Below are positions 32,243 to 44,321 of a DNA stretch of 64,000 nt, piece by piece. The DNA lies in NCBI GenBank assembly GCA_039105265.1, contig JAPFFF010000007.1:2480001-2544000 (forward strand), written 5' to 3'. This DNA is from Tritrichomonas musculus (taxonomy: Eukaryota; Parabasalia; Tritrichomonadida; Tritrichomonadidae). The translations under genes were made by a program, and so were the position numbers. Every line of letters starts with the position of its first letter. Within the stretch, counting starts at the first letter, position 1. The notes under the pieces are model-generated. The model worked only from the letters and a program-made list of their open reading frames with translations, did not search any database and had not been told where the DNA came from.

Positions 32243-33550
32243 TTGATATAACGCCTTATTTGATTGTCGTATAACTGATATTAAAAAGATAATTAGCCTG
32301 AGAGAAGTGCATGAGTGAGATATTTAAACAACGTATAAGATACTTAATTGTTGTTAGAATCCTCGTTTATAACTGATACAACGCCTTATTTGATTGTCTT
32401 ATAACTGATATTAAAAAGATAATTAGCCTGAGAGAAGTGCATGAGTGAGATATTTAAACAACGTATAAGATACTTAATTGTTGTTAGAATCCTCGTTTAT
32501 AACTGATACAACGCCTTATTTGATTGTCGTATAACTGATATTAAAAAGATAATTAGCCTGAGAGAAGTGCATGAGTGAGATATTTAAACAACGTATAAGA
32601 TGCTTAATTGTTGTTAGAATCCTCGTTTATAACTGATACAACGCCTTATTTGATTGTCTTATAACTGATATTAAAAAGATAATTAGCCTGAGAGAAGTGC
32701 ATGAGTGAGATATTTAAACAACGTATAAGATGCTTAATTGTTGCTAGAATCCTCGTTTATAACTGATACAACGCCTTATTTGATTGTCGTATAACTGATA
32801 TTAAAAAGATAATTAGCCTGAGAGAAGTGCATGAGTGAGATATTTAAACAACGTATAAGATGCTTAATTGTTGCTAGAATCCTCGTTTATAACTGATACA
32901 ACGCCTTATTTGATTGTCGTATAACTGATATTAAAAAGATAATTAGCCTGAGAGAAGTGCATGAGTGAGATATTTAAACAACGTATAAGATGCTTAATTG
33001 TTGCTAGAATCCTCGTTTATAACTGATACAACGCCTTATTTGATTGTCGTATAACTGATATTAAAAAGATAATTAGCCTGAGAGAAGTGCATGAGTGAGA
33101 TATTTAAACAACGTATAAGATGCTTAATTGTTGTTAGAATCCTCGTTTATAACTGATACAACGCCTTATTTGATTGTCGTATAACTGATATTAAAAAGAT
33201 AATTAGCCTGAGAGAAGTGCATGAGTGAGATATTTAAACAACGTATAAGATGCTTAATTGTTGCTAGAATCCTCGTTTATAACTGATACAACGCCTTATT
33301 TGATTGTCGTATAACTGATATTAAAAAGATAATTAGCCTGAGAGAAGTGCATGAATGAGATATTTAAACAACGTATAAGATGCTTAATTGTTGTTAGAAT
33401 CCTCGTTTATAACTGATACAACGCCTTATTTGATTGTCGTATAACTGATATTAAAAAGATAATTAGCCTGAGAGAAGTGCATGAGTGAGATATTTAAACA
33501 ACATATAAGATGCTTAATTGTTGCTAGAATCCTCGTTTATAACTGATATA
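32243..33550 (-). repeat. Right tandem array, 130-bp unit, 10 copies
   Basis: This is the same 130-bp unit as the left array in inverse orientation; ACGCCTTATT recurs every 130 bp from 32251 to 33421. The two copies nearest the transposase share a TACTTAATT variant not seen in the other copies, so the array has its own history of duplication. Confidence 0.95.
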
Positions 33551-33930
33551 AAATGGCCCTGATATATACAAAGAATTTCATATTATTTACAATATGTTTA
33601 ATTATTATACTAATTTCAAACCATAATTTGTTTCATATTAGAAACAAACGCCTGTTTTGCTAAGGCAACTGATGTCCTTTCAAGAACGTTGATTAGATAT
33701 TAATATAATAAATTAAACATATCATAAAATAGCGGGGTTTTTGTTGAAAATTATTTTTAACATTTTTTTTACCTATACGATCAACATTTGTATATTCCCT
33801 GAAAAAGATATCACTTTTTGTATAATCTATTCAAAAAATAATCATCTTTTATTCAATTTTTTTTCTATTGTTATTTGCAACCTTGCTTTCAAAAAGTGGG
33901 CGCGAGTTTGTGTTGAAAAAAATTTTAGCC

Positions 33931-33939
33931 ATAATCTAT
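33931..33939 (+). repeat. Right 9-bp target-site duplication of the MULE
   Basis: ATAATCTAT, a direct copy of 27364-27372. Confidence 0.9.
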
Positions 33940-36900
33940 AGAGCATAGTTAGGTATGAAAAATGCAGGATGACTTGAAATATTATTATATAATATAAAAT
34001 ATAAGGAAATAAATATATTCCCTAAATATAAAGATTAATTTGACGTTCAATATAAAAAAAAATATATTTTAATTTTTTGAAAAAGAAAAAAAAATTGATA
34101 AGTTTATTTCAAATAAAATTATCAATCAATGATATAAAATTGAATTAAAATTCTTTGAAAAAAATTGAAGTCTAAGAAAATTGATAATGATTTTCTGAGT
34201 TGTTTGATAGTTGTAAAATATTTTTAATTGAAAAAAATTGTGAGAAAAAAAGAGATTTCTGAGGAGTATAAAAAATAAAGTACTCAAAAAATGAAATTAG
34301 CAATAAAAAGAAATCCAACGTCACGATTCCAGATTTTTTTATTTATTTCATAATAAGATTTCAAAATTAAACTAGTTGATCAGCCTTTTTTTCCAACTTG
34401 TGCCTATTGATCTAATGAATGTTCCTTATCATATCTTCATTCTTGGAAATATTTAAGAGCAAGCAAACACAAAATATTATAACTTATTGTTTTTTATCAG
34501 CATTGCTCCAATCAAGATTTTTTTTAATCATGATAGTTGTTATAAAACACTCATTCTTTGATTCACTTTTTGAAAGAGTGAAAATTGAATACTTTACCTT
34601 ATTATGCTCTTAATCTATTTATTGTAATAGTAAATCGAAACGGTTATTTTTGTACGTTACCAAAAAATAAAAAAGAACTCTAGAATGGTATCGGATTATT
34701 TTTTCCCAAAAACTTATAAACCTTCTTTTTGATATTAAGCATAAATTTGTTTTGATAAGATTTTCGACCCTTTAGGTTTCAAGCTAGTTCGTTTATTGAT
34801 ATTCTCTCAACATATTTCTTTCTTAAAAGATCGTTTCATATGAACTATGGATGAATATATTACACATCAATAAACGAACCTATCTAATGAAAAAATGATA
34901 TAAACAAATTAAAAAAGTATCGTAGGGTTTAGTCAAATTGAAAATAAAATAATATGTCGAAAAAAATTTTATTAAATTTTATTTTTTGTTATAGATTATT
35001 GAAATTATTTGAGAGTTTTTGAGTAATTATTTAATTTTTGAATTAGAAAAAATACACGATGAAATTTTTAAAACTTTTTAAGTAAACAAATTATTTTATG
35101 AATTTATCCAATATTGATTAGATAAAAAATATAACATTCAATTTTCAATACTCATTCAATATTCAATGATCAATGAATAAAAAATGATCATTAAAACATT
35201 AATATTTTAAGAAAGTAAAAATAATATTTAAATATTATTAATTTTATATATCAAATATTTTCTATATTAAAACATATTAACTCCTTAGAATCGAAAATCT
35301 AAAAATGAAAGAGAAAAATCCTTATTTTATCACTTTCTCTCAAATTTTAAAATAAGGATTTGAATTCATCTTATACGTTTAAATATAATATACTAATTAA
35401 TTATTATATTTGTAATGCAAAGTAAGAAAATTCAATAACCGCCAAATCGAGTTACTTTTATTTTCATATTTTTTTTTTCTATTGAAGAATTCAAAACAAA
35501 CAACTTCGGAGTTGCTTTTAAATTATGTAAAATTTATTTAAACAATCAATCAGACATGCTTTAAACGTTTTATGTTTCTTCACAATGCAATTCTCATTAC
35601 AAATCTAAAAAATTTATCAAAAAAAAAAAAAAAAAAAACATTGCAAAGCCAAATCATCACTTAAAAATCAATAAATATCCATTAATTATGAGATTACTTT
35701 AAAATATTTGATGATTTATGTATCAAAAAAAAAATACAATCTCTCTCTTTAAATGGTTTATATTTTGATGGATTTTTATATTTAATTTACTTTTAATAAA
35801 TTCTCATTTACATTTTTTAATGAAATATTGCTTTTTTTTATTATTATTTATATCTAAATTAGATAAAGTGATATGCAAAAAAGAGAATTAAGGCATATTT
35901 GAATGTTTAATCTATTAAAATTTTTATATATCATGCCAATGGATGTAAAAATAAGTCAATTCTAAGAATAATTAATTGATTATTAATTATTCTTGATATA
36001 ATCTATTTATTGATCTGAAATGCTTGAGATTTTTTTGATAGATTTTAAAGAATTATATTGTATTTAAAGTTGCTATAATTTGAAGATCCAATTGCTCAAT
36101 AATAATAATAAAAACTAAGCTCGAAATATCTTAGAAAAAAGAAATTGTATGAGTTATCTCAATCTATAGAAAAATTTGAAATAATTTGAGATCTCAGAAT
36201 CTCACTCGCCACTTTTTGAAGACTTTTTTCAAATACCCTTCAATATTTGATACAGATATATCAAAAAATAATTATCTATTATACAAAAGTTGATCTTACA
36301 TATATAAAAAGTTAATAAAATTGAATGAAATTCAATCGTGCGAGGAAGTCAGCAAAAATATTTATCAATCACTATAGAGGAGGGTGAACCATAGATCTGC
36401 TCGTTAGTTGGTTTCCAAATTAAGAGAGTTTAAACATATTCATATGTGTGAATAAATTGCCTACTCAGTAATTAAATCCTTCTATAGGTTTTGGAGTTTT
36501 CATTCAAATCGGATAATCACATTTCAAATTTTAGTATTGAAATCGTGTTTTCTCTCAATTAAAAGTATTGAAATATTTTTTATATTTCTAAATTGATACA
36601 AACAATTCTCAAAATTTATTTTATCAAAGATTTGTTGGAAATAATAAATATCCCAACATTTATTGAAATAAAATTTATAATTATTTTAATATATAATTAT
36701 TTATATATGCTTGTATTATATATCAATTATATTTACATAAAATTAGTATATCACATTGAAAATATTTCCCAAAATCACAAAATAGCTTATATCAATTATA
36801 TTAAATTTATAACTATTGTAAAACAATAATTTATGAATAAAAATCAAAATATATTTTGTATTTATTTAGATATCTGTAAATAAAATCTCAAAAATAAAAG

Positions 36901-37853
36901 CAATTAAAAAAACTTTGATAAAATAAAATATAAGTATATTTTTTTATTGAGAATTGTATAATATGGTTTCATATTTTAATTCGATGCCTAAATATATGCT
37001 TTATTTGTGATTTTCGGATCAAAAATTCTAATTATTTTGAATTTTTATTACAAAAATCATATTTTTTCTTAAATGGTTAGAAAAAGTATAAAAATGTTTT
37101 CAGAATCGTATAAAGAAGCCATAAACAAATACATTTCATATAATAATTGATGATTGCTGACGTTTTAACTTCATTCAAAATATTATAATTTTAATGATTT
37201 TACAAAATATCTTATTTAAGAAATTTAAATAAACATTATATTTATAATACAATTAAATACAATTAAATAATTAATAAAATAAAGACATTATACTTTATTT
37301 AAGAAGATATCATTATTTTTAAAATAAACTTTTTCAATAAGTTTTTTTTGTTCACTCTCCTCTATTAAAATAAAAACTGAAAGTTCATTTCTCCAATGAT
37401 GAACTTTGCCTATTTTTTAAAAAATGATAGAAAGGTAATCTTAATTGATCATTCCATAACTTCTTTTATTTGCTAGCTTTTTGAATCAAATGATTTGATT
37501 TGATTGATTTTTTATTAAATTTTCTTTAAAATAAGCACATCATTTTAATAGTATTTTTTATTTTTGAGTTTATGACTTTGATATGTTTTAGTTTAAAATG
37601 CATGTAATTAAGAATTGGTTTAATTTGAAATTCAAATGAAATTTATTAAAAAGAAAAATTGTTTGAAAAATGGCTTATTAAACAAAAATAGGAAAAATAT
37701 AGGGAAACTATAAATCTATCTCTATCTTTACTCAATAAAATGAACATCAAAAATTATAGATATTCATCAATAAAAAATATGCAGCAGTGCAGCCACTGCA
37801 TAATAAACTCACTAATGTATATCATAAGAAACATAAATGAAAATATTATAATT
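33940..37853. other. AT-rich intergenic DNA
   Basis: No gene is seen. It holds an inverted-repeat-bounded segment at 36374-37365 (listed), a poly-A run near 35620-35637, and otherwise unstructured AT-rich sequence. Confidence 0.65.
36374..37365. mobile_element. TA-flanked inverted-repeat element, 0.99 kb, non-coding
   Basis: ATAGAGGAGGGTGAAC at 36374-36389 is matched at 15 of 16 positions by the complement at 37350-37365. TA directly borders the GAGGAG ends on both sides, as expected of a Tc1/mariner-type target. The interior has no transposase frame. The terminal repeat is short, so the call is tentative. Confidence 0.4.
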
Positions 37854-38363
37854 TCACATAATAGGAATCTCAAAAGACCATGATTGAAAAGGATCAATGA
37901 CATCAGAAAATATATTTTCAAAATCCAAAGATAATATGTCATTAGCCTTGTTAATTAAAGTGCACTGTTCTTGTTGATGTATCGGTTCAAAATCGTTTTT
38001 TTGAAATTGAGAATTTCCTACCTTTAATGTGTAAGATTTAAATTGTTTAGAAACATATGTATTCCATCGATTTTTGATAGAATTTGGAGTACGGCCTACA
38101 AAAAAATTTGAAAACATTGTCCATTTTGGACCATATTGATTATACATTTGAGTGAGCTTCATATCCTCTTCGAGGGTCCATTGGTGACGCAAAGATTGAC
38201 ATGGAATTAAATAATTTACATAACGGTCGCGAATCTGTCGTGGGGTATGACCAGGAAGTAAGGTAGAAATAAGATCCCACTTAAATCCATTACGAGTAAC
38301 TAATGTTCTTATTTCCATATCTTCTTCTTTAGTAAAATGGCGTCGATTGTTTGTGGATTGCAT
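37854..38363 (-). CDS. R2R3-Myb DNA-binding protein
   Basis: Two Myb repeats are clear: RHFTKEEDMEIRTLV...KWDLISTLLPGHTPRQIRDRY and HQWTLEEDMKLTQMY...KWTMFSNFFVGRTPNSIKNRW, each with the spaced aromatic residues and the R/K-rich third helix that reads DNA. The rest is a short tail with no known domain. Such small two-repeat Mybs are abundant in trichomonads, where some bind Inr-proximal promoter elements; the target of this one is unknown. The frame extends to 38438 with two further ATGs, but I prefer the ATG at 38363 (169 residues), because a TCATT Inr sits only 9 nt upstream and would fall inside the longer versions. Confidence 0.88.
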   Translation of the reverse strand: MQSTNNRRHFTKEEDMEIRTLVTRNGFKWDLISTLLPGHTPRQIRDRYVNYLIPCQSLRHQWTLEEDMKLTQMYNQYGPKWTMFSNFFVGRTPNSIKNRWNTYVSKQFKSYTLKVGNSQFQKNDFEPIHQQEQCTLINKANDILSLDFENIFSDVIDPFQSWSFEIPIM

Positions 38364-40440
38364 TGAAAGAATGAAATAATAATGTGATAGTGAAGTCATA
38401 TTTTGAATATAATTGAAATATTGAATATAAAAATTCATTTAAAATTTTGATTTTAATGGATATTATTAATTATTTAATATAGTCTTTTCATTTCCAGTAG
38501 TATAATAATAAAAATATTTTGAAAGATATTGTGAATATATAGAATTTTGATAAGGAAATCACATATTTTAATAGAAATTTGATTTTTATCTATATTTTTC
38601 TGAGCAATTCTTAAAAACTATTGTTATAATGGAGTATTATCATATTTTTGGTTGATTATTCGATATTGGAAGCAAATTTTAAATTGGCAAGGAAATTTCA
38701 TTTGAAAAATTTTAACTTTTTGAATTAAAATGGAGTAACCGCCGAAAAATATAAAAACGTTAAATTTCGAAAAAAAGAAATGAATTCTGCTGAATTCATT
38801 ACATATTAACAACATCAAATTTGCAGAGAAATCAAAAATCGGATGGGAAAATCGATAGATTAACCAAAAAAGCATTCAAATATGTTCTATCGTTCAAGAA
38901 ACCGATTTATCAGTTCACCTGTATATGCACACTTTTTAAAAGAAAAAATTAAAAAAGCAAATTATGCTGAAATAATATCACTAATAGGATCAATATTTGA
39001 TATATAAATCAATTTTGGATTAAAATTTAATCATGATTTTCTTATTAATTTTCTCCCTATTGGTTTTTATCCCCTTATTCAAAGTAATTGATAACCTCAT
39101 ACAATTTCTCTTATCCTCTTATATAAAAAGTTCCTTTGAAAAGCGATTTTGTATTTTCACAAATTTATGAATTCATTTAATATTTGAAAACATCAAAAAA
39201 GATATTTCAATTTATAATTGTTCATTTTCTCAAAATAAAATATTTAATTATTTCGATAAATAGCATATTTAAATGTTATTTATTTTTATATAATATTAAA
39301 AAAATTAATATTATTATTAAAATTAAATTAAAATATAATTTTTCTTTCTTTTTATTCTTTATAAAGCTATTTTTATTTTCTATCCTTTTAAAATTAATTG
39401 ATAGCGAATGATATATTCAATAAATTATATTTTCATATCTTAATATTTCATCATTATTTTTAAATTATAATTAAATAATGAAGTATATATATAGTAATAA
39501 TAAAGAAAAAAATATATTTTGTTTCTCTAATTATATTCTATAGTTAAAAATTACTACAAGCATTTTCTCAATTTTTTTAACTTAAAAAAATGATTTTTTT
39601 TTAAAGCTATATCCCCAACTTGTAATTAATTATTCTATGTTTAATATTGATTATTAATTAATAATTAAAAATAAAATCATTAATAAATATAAAAAAAAAA
39701 TATTTCATGTTCCAAGATATACTATATATATTTAAATTTTTTATTTATTTCAAAATTAAGAATCTTTTTAAAATTATGAGTTTCTCAAATCTATTATTTT
39801 CAAATATTAAACGCCAATATCTTCTTTGCTAAAAACAAAAAATATTTATTTAATATATATATAAATAAATATATTGTTATATACTCCATTTTTATAACAA
39901 TTTTAAATATTTCTTATGAAATTCTTATATCTGAATAATTAGCTGGAAAAAAACTATAAATTCGATTTATTTTCATATATAAAAAAAATATCGCTATTAA
40001 AATTTAGAAATATTCAATTTTCACCTTAATTTTTGGAGATATTTTATATTTTTCGATATTTTTTAATAAATTTTTTCTACGATTTTTAATCGTTACTTCT
40101 ATTAAAAATTTAATCTTTTCGATCAAAATTCATCAATATTTTCTTAAGAATTTAACCATGTCTTTCATAGAAACCTCTCAAATATATTTGTTAATTTCAT
40201 TTCTCAAAAGACTAATGCAATAGATTTTTAAATTAAAAAAAAAAAAATAAATGGGTGTAAAATGATACATGGATATTTTATGAATTTAAACTATCATATC
40301 TTTTCTTTTCTCCTTCCTATTACAAATCTAGGATTTTTATTAGATATCTTTTCTTTTCTCCTTCTTATCACCACTCATGTTCGATATCACGAAGGAACTC
40401 ATTTAATTGGTAAATATACAGAATTGGATGGTGTTGAACA
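38364..40440. other. AT-rich intergenic DNA
   Basis: No gene is seen. A direct repeat of about 24 bp (ATCTTTTCTTTTCTCCTTC and flanks) occurs near 40299 and 40345. The first Polinton-derived sequence appears around 40440. Confidence 0.6.
38370..38374 (-). promoter_or_regulatory. Inr-like element of the Myb gene
   Basis: TCATT on the minus strand with A+1 at 38372, nine bases before the ATG at 38363. It decides between three possible starts. Confidence 0.5.
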
Positions 40441-43400
40441 TTAATTTGATTCAGTTTTCATGACTGGATTGATGTCAAATTTTAGACGCAATCATTCTTA
40501 TATCATAAGCTAAGTTATGGAAATAAATTACAAATTCATCAAGAAGATATTACAGTAAATCTCTAGCACAATTATCACCACAGAATTCTTTATTGGTTTC
40601 AAATTTCTTCTCTGAAGTACATACATAAAAACTTTGTGATGATTGCCTGAAACATCTGTCTCAAAGTCAGCATACCAATATGTAAGGTCAACTTTAGTTT
40701 TCTTTCCAATAGATGTTTTAAGCCTTTTATGGAGCGATTAGTTTAGAACAATATTCTTTATTGTACTCTAAATTGATAATCTTTATGTCAGTATCGATAT
40801 CGTTGTAGAAGAATGTATTCAGAATTGATTTTCACCTGATATTATAGACTTGAAGAGGTTTTGCTTGAATAATTCTCTAACAAGATTGGATGCTTTGATG
40901 AAAGTTCTTGTTTTTCTCTAGTATTCAACAATGAATTAGAGGAATGCTGTATTTGTTTACCTTTAGGTTTTTCTCCGAGTCTAACAATATATGTAATCGG
41001 TTAAGATACTCTACTAATTTGATGTAAAGCAACATCAAATTAGTAAAGCTATAAAAATGAATCCAAAGGGATTATTAGTTCTGTTTATATTTTCTATAGC
41101 GGTTTAATATGTTAACTGAAGAATACAAAAACAAACTGATGTTTTAAATGAACTTTAATTAAGGTGAATAGGATTTGGAGTTCAATGAAATTTATAACAG
41201 ATTAGCTACAGAAACAATATTTGGTTTCAATTCATCTCGATTTGATTCAAATCTATTTAAATAATAAGTCAATCCCAATCATTAGACTGTTGAAGTTTTT
41301 GCTTTATTATGAAAAGAATTCATTCTTGTTTTATCAAAGAATCGAGCTAAACAATGATTTTTTGATGCATAATCATTCATAGCTGGTGGTTTATTGAAAC
41401 AGTTTGGAATTGAATTTGGCCAAATCAAAGGGTTCTTTCCTTACCAAGTTTGATGTGTTGTCAAAGAGTGAGCCTTTTTAGTATGGTTCATTTCATAGTT
41501 ATCTCAATCCAAAGAAATAACGAAAGAAGATGATGAAGAATATTTGATTGATTCAAAGAAAACGGCATCAGTAAGGTATATTAGTTGGTGTTTCACACCA
41601 CACTACACAAATGAAACTTACACTTTTGGTCTATTTTAATAATGAAAACGACAAACTGACAATCAAGAAGAGATGTCATGTTAAACGTTTTGTGGCGCGT
41701 ATATTTAATGTATAACGTCAACAATAGGCTCATTGGTGATGTTTTGACAATTGATACAACAAATTATATTCATAAATTGTCATTCATCAGATGATGCACA
41801 AATGAAATATAATTTATTGATATCATAAATGAAACGATTAACTGACCTAATCGATTACACACCAATACCAAAAGAATACGTGTTCTTCAGGGAAGATGGA
41901 AAGCAAGACAATAACAGACCAAATAGATAATATTTTAATTTACCAGCTGATTGGTGCACTGCATACAATGGAGAGACAATTATTGGTTTTCGCACAATAT
42001 GGATGTTAGCGAGACGTCGTAAATTGGAATTCAATATCAAAGTCAAAAAATATTTCAGAAATGACACATCGAAAGTGAGTCAAGTTGAAAGCAATATTGT
42101 TTCATGGCTATCAACAGACAAGGATTTGAGAGAAATATGGAAAGATATGAATGAAAAATTGAATATCGCTTTTAGACATTACAATAATCATCAATGGATA
42201 GAAGGATATCCAAAGTTTTTCATCAATGATGAAGAGATACCAGAAATGTATATCAAAAACCAAAAAACGAATTAGTCATAGTACTATGACTACAACAAAA
42301 AGATGTTTATCGAAACTATTTATTCAGCAGCGAATGAAATTAATGAAGATGAAGTATATGAAGATGATAAAAATAAATTATGTCTTGTTGATTTAGCGAT
42401 TACTTTTAAATATAGATATTATGACAAAAATAACAAAGAACAATATAATGAACCACATGTTAAATGCGATTTGGCGGATATCATGAATGTTGGCTTTGAG
42501 CCATTTCAAAGTAGCCCTACAATTATATGGATAAAACTGATGACAAAGTTGAAGGAAAATGGATGAGAGAAATTAAATTTGAGAGTGTATGGGATAGACA
42601 CAGTTGCAAAGTGTATTCATCAATAGCTGAAGAGACCAGCAAGGGATATGTTGGAAATAGTTTTCAAATTTTCTCGCCGATCAAATATTTCAAATTGTAT
42701 TCTACTGATCAAACATTTTGGATTGAATTTTATAGTGGTTGTAATTATTAAATGCATCACAATCCAAATCAAACCATCAACTGATGCAAACGTTGGAGAT
42801 ATCAAAAGTAAATAAATTTATTTATGTTCTTCAATTTGTTTTTTCATTTCAATCAATTCATTTTTTTTACGTTGACGATATTCTTTCTGTTGTCTTTTCC
42901 TTGCCTCCTTTCTCTCTTCATCATTAGCTTATTTGCTTTTTCTTCCTCGCTTTGTTTCAGCTTTTGGTTTATGTTCTGTCAATTGTAGATTTTCAATAGA
43001 CTTTGATTTTGTCATTGATTTAATGATAGGTGTTTGTTTATAATTTGTGAAATCAATTTCAGTAATTTTAGACATCAATAAAAAAATCATTTATATTTTT
43101 TGATTGGGTTATAAATCAATCTATATGTTCGACCATTACAACATTCATCTATTATATACTCATAAATATTAAACGTTTCATCTGTGAACATTTTTATTTT
43201 TGTCTCTTCTTTCAATTTCTTCATTTGTTGACTCAATGTTTTATCATCTCGTTTCAACAGAACACGCAATGGTTGAAAATAAATTAATTCGATTCGCTCG
43301 TATTCTTTTGGTATTGGCGTGTAATCGATTAGGTCAGTTAATCGTTTCATTTATGATATCAATAAATTATATTTCATTCATTGTTATTGGCGGTGCGTTA

Positions 43401-43820
43401 TCATTTATGATTGCAACACATGAATCATCACCAATTAGCCAATTGTTAACGTTATTACATTAAAATCATAAGCATCACGAGATGTAGAAAATGGAGAGAC
43501 CAAAAATGAATTTTCATAACGAAAACGACTAAAAGTGTAAGTTTCATGTGTGTAGAGTGGTGTGAAACACCCACTACCATATCTAACTGCATCTCATTGG
43601 TACTACTTGATATCAGATAACAACAATGATAATTAAACAGATTAACAGTCTTATTCAAATGAAGGCTGAATACAAACTTTATTTAAACTGGAATCTTTCA
43701 TTTTCAACGATATTATTTAATATCAGAATTGAAACTATAACATCAGAATTAGAAAGATATATTGCTATGACTTCAAACTTGATATGTGATTGGAAGAAAT
43801 ACATTTCTTTTTTTTAAACT
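40440..43820. mobile_element. Fossil Polinton/Maverick remnant, heavily broken
   Basis: This segment is more GC-rich than the flanking DNA and reads as decayed coding sequence on both strands. Recognisable parts are a family-B DNA polymerase exonuclease region on the minus strand (about 40450-41000), two related gene starts in opposite orientation (about 41829 and 43350), a plus-strand block at about 42000-42750, and a minus-strand remnant at about 42800-43080 related to the bZIP-like gene at 58865-59155. About 41555-41875 and 43315-43590 are inverted relatives of each other. It is broken at ten or more places and incomplete at both ends, so clearly older than the Polinton to its right. Boundaries are approximate. 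Confidence 0.7.
41012..41045. repeat. Perfect 14-bp hairpin inside the fossil Polinton
   Basis: TACTAATTTGATGT pairs perfectly with ACATCAAATTAGTA across a 6-base loop. Confidence 0.7.
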
Positions 43821-44088
43821 TAATAACTTTTAATGTTTCGCGTCTTTCAATCTAAAATTAACAATCCAATCCGAAGTAAAAAGAGAAGTAAGCTGATAAA
43901 TATGCACCTTCTTGTTTAAGAGGAGAAACTTTTTAATATTTTAATCAAATCATAACCAAAATTATTTCTATAAGGTCTTTTTCTATAATTAAAATCGCTG
44001 ATATGCATGATATATCATCGTTTTGAAGATAATAAGTTTGTTTCAAATAAAGAAAAAACAAAGGATATACTTGAGCGAATCCTTTTGT

Positions 44089-44321
44089 AGTAGTATATAC
44101 GAGTCGGTTTCCGCTGGGGCTGGCACCCCACGCGTCAACACGAACTCGTCATAAAAGAAAAAGAAAAAAAAGAAAAAAGAAAAAAAGAAAAAAAAGAAAA
44201 GAAAAGAAAAAAATATTCTTGTTCTCACTACTGCTCCCCATCTATGAAACGGCACAGGTACCCCACCCCACAACCGCCCATCTATGAAACGGCACAGGTA
44301 CCTGCCCCGAGAATCTCGTAC
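44089..44321. repeat. Polinton terminal region: stem-loops, purine tract, direct repeat
   Basis: In order this contains a stem ACGAGT/ACTCGT (44099-44149) enclosing GGGG..CCCC, a purine-only A/G tract at about 44153-44212, and a 26-bp direct repeat (44237-44262 and 44277-44302, starting CCCATCTATGAAACGGCACA), then a short CGAG-AAT-CTCG hairpin. It probably forms all or part of the terminal inverted repeat; its partner is outside the window. Confidence 0.55.

Larger units (their letters stand above)
27373..33930 (+). mobile_element. Mutator-like element (MULE), complete, 6.56 kb
   Basis: The element is bounded by the 9-bp direct repeat ATAATCTAT. Its termini are inverted: GGCTAATAAATTTTTCAACA on the left and the near-identical complement on the right. 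Each terminal repeat has an outer unique part of about 380 bp (27373-27753 and 33551-33930) and an inner tandem array of a 130-bp unit (15 copies left, 10 right). The centre holds one transposase gene (29925-32135). Near-identity of the two outer repeats, the intact duplication and the open transposase indicate a recent insertion. Long tandem-repeat termini recall Foldback-like and some Mutator elements. Confidence 0.92.

Noticed and set aside
36593-36829. 78-residue frame inside the TA-flanked element as a transposase relic
   Set aside because: Ile/Tyr/Asn-rich chance translation with no DDE-type motif.
44043-44273. 76-residue minus-strand frame at the Polinton end
   Set aside because: A Phe run translated from the purine tract; terminal non-coding DNA.
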